Positions 43,737 through 52,449 of a stretch of DNA of 64,000 bases are shown here, piece after piece. Source of the stretch: Desulforapulum autotrophicum. Its GTDB lineage: Bacteria > Desulfobacterota > Desulfobacteria > Desulfobacterales > Desulfolunaceae. Position numbers and translations under genes: made by a program. Under the pieces are notes generated by a model that was given only the letters and a program-made list of their open reading frames with translations, was not told where the DNA came from and ran no database searches. The first letter of the stretch is position 1; the number at the start of each line of letters is the position of its first letter. The stretch is taken from the NCBI GenBank assembly GCA_020723285.1, contig DYJE01000004.1, forward strand, positions 189,668 to 253,667. Reading direction: 5' to 3'.

Positions 43737-43783
43737 TTCATTGAATGAAATTCAAAACTATAACCTGGTTCAAATCATGTCAA
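43737..43783 (-). promoter_or_regulatory. Promoter and probable TetR operator of the atuA operon
   Basis: On the minus strand, TTGACA (43778-43783) and TATAGT (43757-43762) are separated by 15 bp, slightly short. Just downstream lie two nested palindromes, TTGAATGAAATTCAA (43741-43755) and TTCATTGAATGAA (43737-43749), covering the likely transcription start. The site fits repression by the TetR protein of the same operon; that link is inference. Confidence 0.6.
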
Positions 43784-44322
43784 GGGTTTTCTCTGGCAAG
43801 ATCGGGTGAAAACCCCAGGCCTCTTCGAGGGGATGAATGACGCCTGGGGCGGATCTCCCGAATGGCCGGGCGAACCCATGAAACAAGACGCATGCAACAC
43901 TATCTCACGAAGAATGACCGAAACATATGAAAAAATTGGTGATAAATATATTGATCATAGGGGTATTTTATTTATTGAATATGCTTCTGAAAATTGAACA
44001 CAATTTTCTAACGGAGAATCTTGATTTGTCATTTGAGATACTGATGATGTTAACTGAACGTACACATTAAATAATATGAAGGATAGGTGTTTTGTTACAG
44101 GTTTCCTTACAGGGTTCAATATATATTGCATTGTTATTGTTAGAATTTGATTATGATGATAAATTTTGATTGACAAGTTGATAACGAATTCTTTATAGAT
44201 TCAGTCAAATTTAAGAATGACTGAGCTTGTCTTGATTTGAATCTGAAATTGATTCTGAAATAATTGCAGTTGGTTCACGCTTCCGAATTCATAATTTAAA
44301 AAAACACATCCAGGAGATCGAT
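43784..44322. other. AT-rich intergenic region
   Basis: About 540 bp. From about 43920 to 44310 the DNA is much richer in A and T than its surroundings. A 63-codon open frame at 43806-43997 has no convincing ribosome site or composition and is not called. The region ends in the promoter at 44170-44199 and leader of the next operon. Confidence 0.5.
44170..44199 (+). promoter_or_regulatory. Sigma-70-type promoter of the export cluster
   Basis: TTGACA (44170-44175), 18-bp spacer, TATAGA (44194-44199), leaving a leader of about 115 nt before ATG 44323. Confidence 0.6.
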
Positions 44323-44826
44323 ATGGTTATTATTTCATTCCTTACGGCTAAAGCTATTGTGGTTACCGGACTTGCTTTATGGGCATCAATTCTTGTCGTT
44401 AACAACATTGTCGACAAGGAAACGAACAGAAATCTAGTCTCGGAGATGATGAGCATGGAAAGAATAAGGAACAATCCGCATAAAGGCGGTGTTCTGCTTT
44501 TAGGCCGGGCGATTCACTCGCCGTTATTTCACGCATCCACCATATATCTTGCCATATTCATCCAGTTTGTCATCATCGCACTCCTGGGTTATTCCGCGTA
44601 TGAATTCATGGCCCTCATCGTGACAGGTTCCACTGCCGGAGCGGATCATGCCGTCGCCATGGCCAATCTGGGGTTTTGCGCCATGTTTGTATTGTGGTTT
44701 CTATTTCTTTGCGGCGGTCTGTGGCACGCCTACTGGATCAACATGTGGGATGTCCAGCAGGTCCACATGACCATGCTCATCGTGACGATCGCGGCCATTA
44801 TTTTCATCAACCAGCCGTTGGCCTGA
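44323..44826 (+). CDS. DUF2165-family small membrane protein
   Basis: A 167-aa inner-membrane protein with about four helices. TGLALWASILVVNNIVDKETNRNLVSEMMSME near the N-terminus and WHAYWINMWDVQQVHMTMLIVTIAAII near the C-terminus match the DUF2165 family of predicted small integral membrane proteins. Function unknown. CAGGAG precedes the start. It is the first gene after the AT-rich promoter and is followed by the HAD phosphatase after 38 bp. Confidence 0.78.
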   Translation: MVIISFLTAKAIVVTGLALWASILVVNNIVDKETNRNLVSEMMSMERIRNNPHKGGVLLLGRAIHSPLFHASTIYLAIFIQFVIIALLGYSAYEFMALIVTGSTAGADHAVAMANLGFCAMFVLWFLFLCGGLWHAYWINMWDVQQVHMTMLIVTIAAIIFINQPLA

Positions 44827-44864
44827 TCCTTACAGGTAACGACATTATCAGGATACGGTGTTTC

Positions 44865-45578
44865 ATGAAGGGCTACAAGGGTTTCGCTTTTTTCGACGTG
44901 GATTCCACGCTTATATCCATCAATAGCATGATTTCATTTCTCAACTATTATTACATGAACGGTGTTTCTGTTCCATTTCAGAACAGGGCCGAGGCTTTTT
45001 CCCGGACCCTCGCCCGTTTCAATCGGGATATCGCACTGGGCAAAGACCGATATCACATGTATCGGGAATATTACCTTCTTTATAAAGGAACACCGGCGGC
45101 GGAAATCTCCGCTCTCGCATACAGGTGGTGGGATACTCAGAAACGATCAGAAGATACGTTCATCGGCGAAACGTACCGGATTCTCGAAAAACATAAACTA
45201 GACGGCCTGGGCATCGCCCTCGTTTCAGGATCACTTTTGGCTGTGGTCAAACCTCTGGCCGAGACGGTGGGGGCGGAGTTCGTCGCAGCAACGGAAATAG
45301 CATCCGAAGACGGTGTTTTTACCGGACATGTCATGGGCGAAACCATGCTCGGCGAGGGAAAGGCTAAGGCGGCGGTAAAATGCATGGCCGATTTCGGCGT
45401 GTATCCTTCGGATTGCTACGCCTACGGAGACCATGTGACAGATCTTGAGATGCTTGAAACGGTGGAAAACCCCTGTGTGATCGGTGGAGACCCCGACTTT
45501 GAAAACATAGCCCGTGAAAGGGGCTGGCCCGTGATCCTGCCTGCCTGCAAAACAACGGACTCTGACAGTGAAACATGA
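44865..45578 (+). CDS. HAD-IB family phosphatase
   Basis: A 237-aa HAD-superfamily IB (SerB-like) phosphatase. Motif I is AFFDVDSTL (nucleophile Asp11, Asp13), motif II VSGS, motif III the Lys of GEGKAKAA, and motif IV AYGDHVTDLEML. The helical cap contains KDRYHMYREYYLLYKG, as in membrane- or lipid-associated HAD-IB enzymes. It should remove phosphate from a small or lipid-like phosphoester. The open frame begins far upstream inside the preceding gene; ATG 44865 is the sensible start. It overlaps the next gene by ATGA, so the two are translationally coupled. Confidence 0.87.
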   Translation: MKGYKGFAFFDVDSTLISINSMISFLNYYYMNGVSVPFQNRAEAFSRTLARFNRDIALGKDRYHMYREYYLLYKGTPAAEISALAYRWWDTQKRSEDTFIGETYRILEKHKLDGLGIALVSGSLLAVVKPLAETVGAEFVAATEIASEDGVFTGHVMGETMLGEGKAKAAVKCMADFGVYPSDCYAYGDHVTDLEMLETVENPCVIGGDPDFENIARERGWPVILPACKTTDSDSET

Positions 45579-46639
45579 ACCGGTTCTATTTCATCAGTGT
45601 TGCCGTATTTTTGTTTTTTGGATGTGCATTTGCCATGAGAACTCATGAAACGACCTTACGATTCGTAAAAAATCCGAGCCTTGGGACAGTCTGGGCTGGA
45701 TATCCCGGCAACAGGATGATCGACGGAATATTTGTCAACGGTGAAACAAAGGACAGGCCCCCCTTGTGGAGTGTCATCACATGGAAATTATCAAAAAATC
45801 CACAGGGAGACATAAAAAGAAAAGACACCTACAAACCGGGATTCGTTAAAAACGAAAATCTGGCAGAATCACCGGACGACCGGATCGTCTGGCTGGGACA
45901 TGCATCATTTTATATTAAAATCAATGGGGTATCAATGATCACCGATCCTTGTTTCGGTGATCTTCCCATGGTTGAACGGAGAATTCCTTTGCCGTGCAGC
46001 CCCGAATCCCTTGGCAATATCGACTATATTCTGATTTCTCACGGTCACCGTGATCACTGCGACAAGGAATCCCTCCGGCTTCTCGTGAAAACCAATCCCA
46101 GATGCCTGATTCTCGGCCCCCTGGGTCTTGAAGATCTTATTAAGAATCTGGTCAAGGACCTTGGTCCGGCCAGAGTTCAGGAAGCCGGATGGTATCAGGT
46201 GTTCGACACGCACGACCCCCAGATCGTTTTTCTTCCGGCCGTTCACTGGAACAGGCGGGGCCTGTTCGACTTCAACCGCATGCTGTGGGGCGGTTTTCTA
46301 ATCCGGTCAGGGGGGCGGTCCGTGTTTTTCGCCGGGGATACGGCGTATTCCGGGCATTTTGAAGAGATCCGGAAGGTGATCGGTCCTGTATCTGTGTGTC
46401 TTGTTCCAATTGGCTCATACAAACCCGAATACCTGATGAAATCCGAACACACGAACCCCGAGGAGGCGGTCAGGGCGGCCGTTGATTTGGACGCGGGTAT
46501 CCTGATCCCCATGCATTACGGAACTTACGACCTTTCCAACGAACCCATGGGCGAGCCGGTGGAGCTTCTGAAAAAAGCGTCCGGCCTGTTCAATAGGCAC
46601 GTGGAGATTCCGGCCGTGGGTGAGGTTTTTCGGTTATGA
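45575..46639 (+). CDS. Lipid-anchored metallo-beta-lactamase-fold hydrolase (NAPE-PLD-like)
   Basis: A 354-aa protein. The N-terminus MNRFYFISVAVFLFFGC suggests a lipoprotein with Cys17. The metallo-hydrolase domain has ISHGHRDHCD (His156, His158, Asp160, His161), VFFAGDTAYS and the late IPMHYGTYDLSNEP histidine. The HWNRRGLFDFNRMLWGGF segment is typical of the N-acyl-phosphatidylethanolamine phospholipase D-like branch, which cleaves phospholipid head groups. It overlaps both neighbours by ATGA, between a phosphatase and an exporter, so processing of an envelope lipid is a reasonable inference. Confidence 0.85.
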   Translation: MNRFYFISVAVFLFFGCAFAMRTHETTLRFVKNPSLGTVWAGYPGNRMIDGIFVNGETKDRPPLWSVITWKLSKNPQGDIKRKDTYKPGFVKNENLAESPDDRIVWLGHASFYIKINGVSMITDPCFGDLPMVERRIPLPCSPESLGNIDYILISHGHRDHCDKESLRLLVKTNPRCLILGPLGLEDLIKNLVKDLGPARVQEAGWYQVFDTHDPQIVFLPAVHWNRRGLFDFNRMLWGGFLIRSGGRSVFFAGDTAYSGHFEEIRKVIGPVSVCLVPIGSYKPEYLMKSEHTNPEEAVRAAVDLDAGILIPMHYGTYDLSNEPMGEPVELLKKASGLFNRHVEIPAVGEVFRL

Positions 46640-49068
46640 AACGCTTCTTCAGCAACGTCTTGACCTGCGCCGTGGGGCGCATTTACGACCATCCCTGGCT
46701 TACAATAATGGTTATCTTACTGTTGTCGTTGGTGATGCTTGGATTTCTGGGTGAATTGAAGATAGACACCTCCAGTGAAGGACTTCTGCTCAAATCGGAC
46801 AGGACACGGCAGGAATACAACAGGTTCAGGAAGCTGTTCGGAAGGGATGAAGTCATTGTCGCCGCCGTGCGAATGCCTGAAAAACCGGATATCCCTTTTT
46901 TCAGAAAACTCCGAAATCTTCACGAGGACCTGGAGAAAAACGTTTCGGGTATCGAAGACGTCACCAGCCTCATCGATGCGAGGCATCTCAGGGGAAACGC
47001 GGAGAGTCTCGTTGTGGAGACCTTGTTTGACAAGGATCCCGATTCACGGAAAGACCTCGACAGGATATTGAGGAGGATGGATGAAAATCCCCTTTACGTA
47101 AACACCCTGATATCCAGTGACAAACGCTTTACGGCACTTGTGATCGAGACGAAAAACCATTCATCCCGCATAAGGGAAGACGGCCCTGCCCGGTCGGGGG
47201 TCGAAGATTTTTCCGCTGTTTCGGAAATCACGGCCACCCCTTTTCTGACGGACGAAGAAAACTCTGAAATCGTATCAAAAATTCTGGAAACGGTGAAGAA
47301 ACACAGGCATCGGGATTTTCAGGTCGTAGTGTCGGGTTCGCCTGTGATCTCCCATTTTCTCAACCAGTCCATCATCTCCCAGATGGGGCTTTTCACCGTT
47401 GCGGCCGTGATCGTGATCGTTATGATGCTTTTCGTCATTTTCAGACATATCGCAGGAGTGATCCTTCCGTTAATCGTGGTTGCCCTTTCGCTTCTTTTCA
47501 CCTTCGCAACCATGGCCCTTTCGGGATTCCCCGTCACCCTGGTTTCCCAGATCCTTCCGTCGTTTATCCTCACCGTCGGCATGTGCGATTCCATCCATGT
47601 CCTTGCTCTTTTTTTCAAGGCCTATAATGTTTCGGGCGATAAACGAGCAGCCCTGATCGGTGCATACACCCATTCCGGGAAGGCGTTGTTCCTCACCAGT
47701 CTGACCACGTTCCTGGGGCTGCTTTCTTTTGCTTCAGCTGAAATCGGGCCGGTTTCACAGTTCGGAATATATACGGCATGCGGTGTTCTCTACGCGTTTC
47801 TGTTCACTCTTCTTGTCATCCCGGCGGCGCTGTCTGTCATTCCCGTCAAAATAAGAAAAGATGACGGACGACGCAGCTTTTTCAACACATATCTTTTTTT
47901 CATCGGGAAGACGGCGGCGGACCATCCGAAGACCGTAGGGATCATCACACTTCTTTTACTGATAACATCCTTGTTTCCCATCCGGGGCTTGTCATTTTCC
48001 CACAACATCCTGACCTGGTTTCCCGAAAACCACGACGTCAGGACGGCCACGGAAATCATCGACCGGGAAATGCGCGGGACAACCGGCATGGACATCCTCA
48101 TCGATACGCAAAGCAAAGGAGGGCTTTATGATCCGGGCGTCCTTGACAGAATCGACCAGGCTGTTTCGGATGTGGAAGGTATGGCCTGGGGCGATGTGTT
48201 TGTGGGCAAGGCATGGGCCGTCACGACGCTCATCAAGGAAATCAACCGGGCTCTTGGCGGAGGAAACAGCGCCATGTACAAGATTCCACACAGCGAGGAT
48301 CTTGTGGCCCAGGAACTGTTTCTTTTTGAAAACAGCGGATCCGACGACCTGTCGGACATGGTCGATCAAGACTACCGTATAGCCCGTGTCAGTCTTAAAG
48401 CCCCATTTATCGACGCGGTCAAGTATTCGGGGTTTATGGATGACATCATGGTATACTTCCGTCGGGTGTTTCCTGACGCGGTCATCACCGTAACTGGCAC
48501 CATGCCCGTGCTGTTCAGAACGGTCACGGCCACCATCAAAAGCATGTCACGCAGCTTTCTGACCGCCTTTCTCATGATCGGCATGGTCATGATCGTTTCC
48601 ATGGGGGACCTGCGTCTGGGGCTGATCAGCCTTGTCCCGAATTCCCTTCCTATTGTTCTTTCTCTTGGGGTCATCGGCGTCCTTGAAATCCCCATCGATC
48701 TTTTTATCGTCCTTATCGGAAATATCGCCATAGGCCTTGTCGTTGACGACACGATCCATTTCATCCACCATTTCAGCGTTCATTTCAGGAACACGGGAAA
48801 CAGGCGCAAGGCCATCATGATGACGTATGAAAGCGCCGGGACATCCATGGTGATCACCAGCGTCATCCTCTGTCTGGGATTTATGACGTTCACCCTGTCG
48901 TCTATGAACAACCTCTTCCATTTCGGGGTCCTGACGTCCATTGTCATCGCTCTCGCCCTTGCGGCCGACCTTGTGGTCACACCTTCGATCATCATGATCT
49001 TATACAAAGATAATAATCAAGGAGAAGAAAATGGTCACAGTAAGAATGAGAATCAGCACGTTGTTTGA
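46636..49068 (+). CDS. MMPL/RND-superfamily exporter (first of two)
   Basis: An 810-aa inner-membrane transporter with twelve expected helices in two halves. TM1 (about 22-42) is followed by a large periplasmic domain starting LKIDTSSEGLLLKSDR, then helices with PSFILTVGMCDSIHVLALFF in the first half and GNIAIGLVVDDTIHFIHHFSVHF in the second; the paired acidic residues in these helices are the RND proton-relay type. MMPL proteins move lipids and hydrophobic molecules. The first Asp motif here is MCDSIH. The following gene is a paralogue that starts 38 nt before this stop, so both are made together, perhaps as a heteromer. Confidence 0.92.
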   Translation: MKRFFSNVLTCAVGRIYDHPWLTIMVILLLSLVMLGFLGELKIDTSSEGLLLKSDRTRQEYNRFRKLFGRDEVIVAAVRMPEKPDIPFFRKLRNLHEDLEKNVSGIEDVTSLIDARHLRGNAESLVVETLFDKDPDSRKDLDRILRRMDENPLYVNTLISSDKRFTALVIETKNHSSRIREDGPARSGVEDFSAVSEITATPFLTDEENSEIVSKILETVKKHRHRDFQVVVSGSPVISHFLNQSIISQMGLFTVAAVIVIVMMLFVIFRHIAGVILPLIVVALSLLFTFATMALSGFPVTLVSQILPSFILTVGMCDSIHVLALFFKAYNVSGDKRAALIGAYTHSGKALFLTSLTTFLGLLSFASAEIGPVSQFGIYTACGVLYAFLFTLLVIPAALSVIPVKIRKDDGRRSFFNTYLFFIGKTAADHPKTVGIITLLLLITSLFPIRGLSFSHNILTWFPENHDVRTATEIIDREMRGTTGMDILIDTQSKGGLYDPGVLDRIDQAVSDVEGMAWGDVFVGKAWAVTTLIKEINRALGGGNSAMYKIPHSEDLVAQELFLFENSGSDDLSDMVDQDYRIARVSLKAPFIDAVKYSGFMDDIMVYFRRVFPDAVITVTGTMPVLFRTVTATIKSMSRSFLTAFLMIGMVMIVSMGDLRLGLISLVPNSLPIVLSLGVIGVLEIPIDLFIVLIGNIAIGLVVDDTIHFIHHFSVHFRNTGNRRKAIMMTYESAGTSMVITSVILCLGFMTFTLSSMNNLFHFGVLTSIVIALALAADLVVTPSIIMILYKDNNQGEENGHSKNENQHVV

Positions 49069-51487
49069 AAATCTGGCTAGGGCGGTATACCAGAACAGGT
49101 ATAAAACCCTCGTCATCATGGTTCTTGTATTGGCGGCGTTCGTGTCCCAGGCCCCGAAACTAACCGTGAACACATCCACCGAAGGCTTTCTGAAATCCGA
49201 TGATCCGACGCTTCTCGCTTATAAAGACTTCAGGAACCAGTTCGGAAGGGACGAACTGATCATCCTCGCCGTAAAAACCAGGGACGTGTTCACCCGTGAG
49301 TTCCTGGAAGACCTCAAGTCGCTTCACGATGAATTGACGTCGAACGTCCCCCATCTCAAGGACATCACGAGTCTTGTCAACGCGAGAAATACCAGAGGAG
49401 AAGGCGATACCCTTATTGTCGAAGACCTTCTTGAAAACATGCCCGAATCGCCGGAACAGATGGCCGCCCTGAAAAAAAGGGTTATCGACAACCCCTTGTA
49501 CAAGGACATCCTGATATCCGAAGATCTCACATGCGCAACCCTTATCCTTGAAACCCACAACTTCTCTTCCGAAGGAAAGAACGATCAAGGGGCATTTGAC
49601 CGTTTCGACAACGGCGAGTCTGAACGTGGAAAGGAAAAGAACGCTTATCTGTCCGATGAAGAAAACACCAAAGCCGTAACGGCGGCCTCGGATATCATGA
49701 AAAAACACTCAAAACCCGGTTTCGAGATTTCCATGACCGGTTCCGCGGCTGTTTCCCATTTTCTCAAGGAATCCATCGTCCACGACACGCATAAATTTCT
49801 GCGAATCGCCGTTCTGTCCATTGCGGTATTTCTGTTCATCATTTTCAGACGGATCTCAGGGGTGCTCATTCCCCTTGCCGTCGTCATCCTGTCCCTTGTT
49901 TCGACCATCGGTTTCATGGGAGCCTGCGGGGCGTCCATCAAGCTTCCCACCCAGATTCTGCCCTCGTTTCTTCTGGCGGTCTGCATCGGTGACAGCGTCC
50001 ACATCATGACCCTGTTCTTCCGGCGCTACGGGGAGTGCGGCAGCAAGGAGGAGGCCATCACTTACGCCCTGGGGCATTCGGGGATCGCCGTTGTCCTGAC
50101 CAGCATTACCACTGCGGGCGGGCTTATCTCGTTCGCCACGGCAAAAGTTGCACCCATCGTCGATCTCGGAATGTTCGGGGCTTTCGGCGTGATGATCGCC
50201 CTTGTTTATTCAGTGATCATGATCCCCGTTCTTGTTTCTGTTTTTCCGGTGAAACGTCCGAAAACCGTCGACCGTTCGGATAAGGATACGTTCATGGACA
50301 GGCTGCTTACCGGAATAGGGAATTTTTCCGTGAAAAGGCCCTACCCCATCCTCGCCGTCACGTTTCTCCTTCTTATTGCGGCCGCGTCGGGCATCCCGAA
50401 AATTCATTTTTCCCATGACGTATTAAGGTGGCTTCCCGAAGGCAATCCGGTGCGGACGGCCACCGAGGAGATGGACCAAAAGCTAAGGGGTACCGTGAAC
50501 CTCGAAATCGTGATCGATACGGGCGTCGAAAATGGTCTTTACGATCCGTCCCTCCTGAACAGGCTTGAAAACAGCGCCCGTGAAATCGAAACACTGAGCT
50601 ACGGCAAGGTGTTTGCCGGAAAAGCCTGGTCCATCACCGCGATACTCAAGGAAATCAACAGGGCGCTTAACGGCAACGACAACGGTTTTTATGCGATACC
50701 GGACAACAAAGATCTGATTTCCCAGGAATTTCTTCTTTTTGCGAACAGCGGTTCCGATGATCTTGAAAACTTCACGGACAGCCAGTTTCGCAAGGCGCGT
50801 TTCATCGTCAAAGTGCCGTTTCAGGACGCGGTCCAGTACACACGGTTCCTTGACGATGTGGACCGTCACTTCAAAAAACATTACAGCGACGTGAACGTCA
50901 CCATGACCGGAATGATCACCCTTTTCAGCAAAACCATATCGAACGCGCTTTTCACCATGGCCAGCAGCAATATCACGGCGTTCATCGTCATCACCGTTCT
51001 TATGATCCTGCTTGCAGGAAACGTGAGGACCGGGCTTGTCAGTATGGTCCCCAATCTGTCGCCGATTGTCGTCACTCTCGGCGTCATGGGCTGGTTCGGT
51101 TTTCCTTTGAACAATTACACCATGCTTGTGGGAAGCATCGCCATCGGTCTGGTGGTGGACGATACCATCCATTTCATCAGTAATTTCAAGATGTACTATG
51201 AACAGTCGTCCGATGCGGCGGACGCGGTCCAAAAAACCCTCCATTCCACAGGCCGGGCCATGCTGATCACGTGCTGCGTCCTTACAACCGGTTTTTTCAT
51301 GTTCATGCTTTCGAGTATGAATCACCTGAAAGATTTCGGATTTCTGACAGGGCTTACCATCATCCTGGCCCTTGTGGCGGATTTTTTCGCGACTCCGGCC
51401 CTTATGACGCTTATCCACAGGACGTCGCCGGCGGTGGAAAATGAAAACGAAAATTCCGCTGAGTGGCTGCCCGATTCACCGGCATGA
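49031..51487 (+). CDS. MMPL/RND-superfamily exporter (second of two)
   Basis: An 818-aa paralogue of the previous protein with the same layout: TM1 near 20-38, LTVNTSTEGFLKSDDPTLLAYKDFRNQFGRDEL, PSFLLAVCIGDSVHIMTLFF, and GSIAIGLVVDDTIHFISNFKMYY. Both Asp motifs are complete. GGAGAAG at 49021-49027 precedes ATG 49031, which lies inside the end of the previous gene in another frame; both proteins are full length, so this is an overlap and not a frameshift. The C-terminal tail is acidic. The next gene follows after a 134-bp gap containing a hairpin. Confidence 0.92.
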   Translation: MVTVRMRISTLFENLARAVYQNRYKTLVIMVLVLAAFVSQAPKLTVNTSTEGFLKSDDPTLLAYKDFRNQFGRDELIILAVKTRDVFTREFLEDLKSLHDELTSNVPHLKDITSLVNARNTRGEGDTLIVEDLLENMPESPEQMAALKKRVIDNPLYKDILISEDLTCATLILETHNFSSEGKNDQGAFDRFDNGESERGKEKNAYLSDEENTKAVTAASDIMKKHSKPGFEISMTGSAAVSHFLKESIVHDTHKFLRIAVLSIAVFLFIIFRRISGVLIPLAVVILSLVSTIGFMGACGASIKLPTQILPSFLLAVCIGDSVHIMTLFFRRYGECGSKEEAITYALGHSGIAVVLTSITTAGGLISFATAKVAPIVDLGMFGAFGVMIALVYSVIMIPVLVSVFPVKRPKTVDRSDKDTFMDRLLTGIGNFSVKRPYPILAVTFLLLIAAASGIPKIHFSHDVLRWLPEGNPVRTATEEMDQKLRGTVNLEIVIDTGVENGLYDPSLLNRLENSAREIETLSYGKVFAGKAWSITAILKEINRALNGNDNGFYAIPDNKDLISQEFLLFANSGSDDLENFTDSQFRKARFIVKVPFQDAVQYTRFLDDVDRHFKKHYSDVNVTMTGMITLFSKTISNALFTMASSNITAFIVITVLMILLAGNVRTGLVSMVPNLSPIVVTLGVMGWFGFPLNNYTMLVGSIAIGLVVDDTIHFISNFKMYYEQSSDAADAVQKTLHSTGRAMLITCCVLTTGFFMFMLSSMNHLKDFGFLTGLTIILALVADFFATPALMTLIHRTSPAVENENENSAEWLPDSPA

Positions 51488-51514
51488 GCCGGCGAGTGTA
51501 AGGATAAAAAAATG

Positions 51515-51553
51515 CCTCCCGGCTTTGAGGCGATATCACCGACGGCCGGGAGG
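51515..51553 (+). terminator. Hairpin between the MMPL and LolA-like genes
   Basis: Perfect 9-bp stem CCTCCCGGC (51515-51523)/GCCGGGAGG (51545-51553) without a following T run. It may lower downstream expression or protect the upstream message rather than stop transcription fully. Confidence 0.45.
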
Positions 51554-51621
51554 TAACGAAAAGGATGGCGGTTTATTGAAAACCGTGATCCTCCCAGCCC
51601 ACGGACAAAGGAGGAACAACC

Positions 51622-52449
51622 GTGAAAATCATATATTCCCTTTTAATGATCCTTGCGGCCGTCGTTGTTCAGCCGGCCGTGCAAAGTCAGGTCTGCCGGG
51701 CCGCTGATCCGACGCTTGCCCGGGCAGTTATGCAGAAAGTGGAGGACCGGGACGACGGCGACAACGCGAGCCTGGACATGCAGATGATCCTTATCGATAA
51801 AAATGGAAGCAAGCGGGTCAGGGAAATCAAATCCTTTTCGAAGGACAAAGGCAAGGACACCCTGCGCCTCATGTTTTTCATGCAGCCGGCGCAAATCAAA
51901 AATACCGGTTTTTTAACCCATGACTACGACGACCACCTGAAAGACGACGACCAATGGCTGTACCTTCCGGCTTTAGGGAAATCCAAACGTATATCCGCAA
52001 GTGACAGAAGCGGCAGTTTCATGGGGTCCGATATATCCTATGCCGATCTGACCTCCCGAAATCTCGAAGACTATGATTTCAGCCTTGTCAAAGAGACGGA
52101 AGTCCACTCGAATCCCTGCTGGGTCATTCAGGCTGTGCCCAGATCGAAAAACGTGATTGATGAAACAGGGTACACAAAATCCGTATTCATCGTCCGTAAA
52201 GACAACGATGTCATTGTCAGGGAGATCCACTGGCTCAGCGAGGGGGGCTATGTGAAGTACATCGACGCGAAAAAAATTGAAAAAATTGACGGCATATGGA
52301 TAAGGAGCGAACTGAAAGTGGTGAAAACCTACAACAACGACACGGTTCACGAAACCCTTTTGAAGCTGTCGAACATCAAGTTCGGACAAAAACTGGATTA
52401 TTCGCAATTTACGGTCAGAAGCCTCGAAAAAGGATATTTCGTTCAATGA
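51622..52449 (+). CDS. Outer membrane lipoprotein-sorting protein-like (LolA fold)
   Basis: A 275-aa exported protein starting at GTG with AGGAGG upstream; signal to about residue 28 (VCRAAD). The body matches the LolA-like family annotated as outer membrane lipoprotein-sorting protein: MQKVEDRDDGDNASLDMQMILIDKNGSKRVRE, QWLYLPALGKSKRISASDRSGSFMGSDISYADL and DYDFSLVKETEVHSNPCWVIQAVP. The open-barrel fold binds acyl chains. This family regularly accompanies MMPL exporters and DUF1302-like outer-membrane barrels, as here, suggesting a periplasmic shuttle between them. It overlaps the next gene by ATGA. Confidence 0.88.
   Translation: MKIIYSLLMILAAVVVQPAVQSQVCRAADPTLARAVMQKVEDRDDGDNASLDMQMILIDKNGSKRVREIKSFSKDKGKDTLRLMFFMQPAQIKNTGFLTHDYDDHLKDDDQWLYLPALGKSKRISASDRSGSFMGSDISYADLTSRNLEDYDFSLVKETEVHSNPCWVIQAVPRSKNVIDETGYTKSVFIVRKDNDVIVREIHWLSEGGYVKYIDAKKIEKIDGIWIRSELKVVKTYNNDTVHETLLKLSNIKFGQKLDYSQFTVRSLEKGYFVQ

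Noticed and set aside
43806-43997. 63-codon frame before the AT-rich tract
   Set aside because: No ribosome site, no recognisable motif and mixed composition.
49031-49068. Frameshift between the two MMPL genes
   Set aside because: Both proteins are full length with complete N- and C-terminal halves and the second has its own ribosome site, so it is a true overlap.
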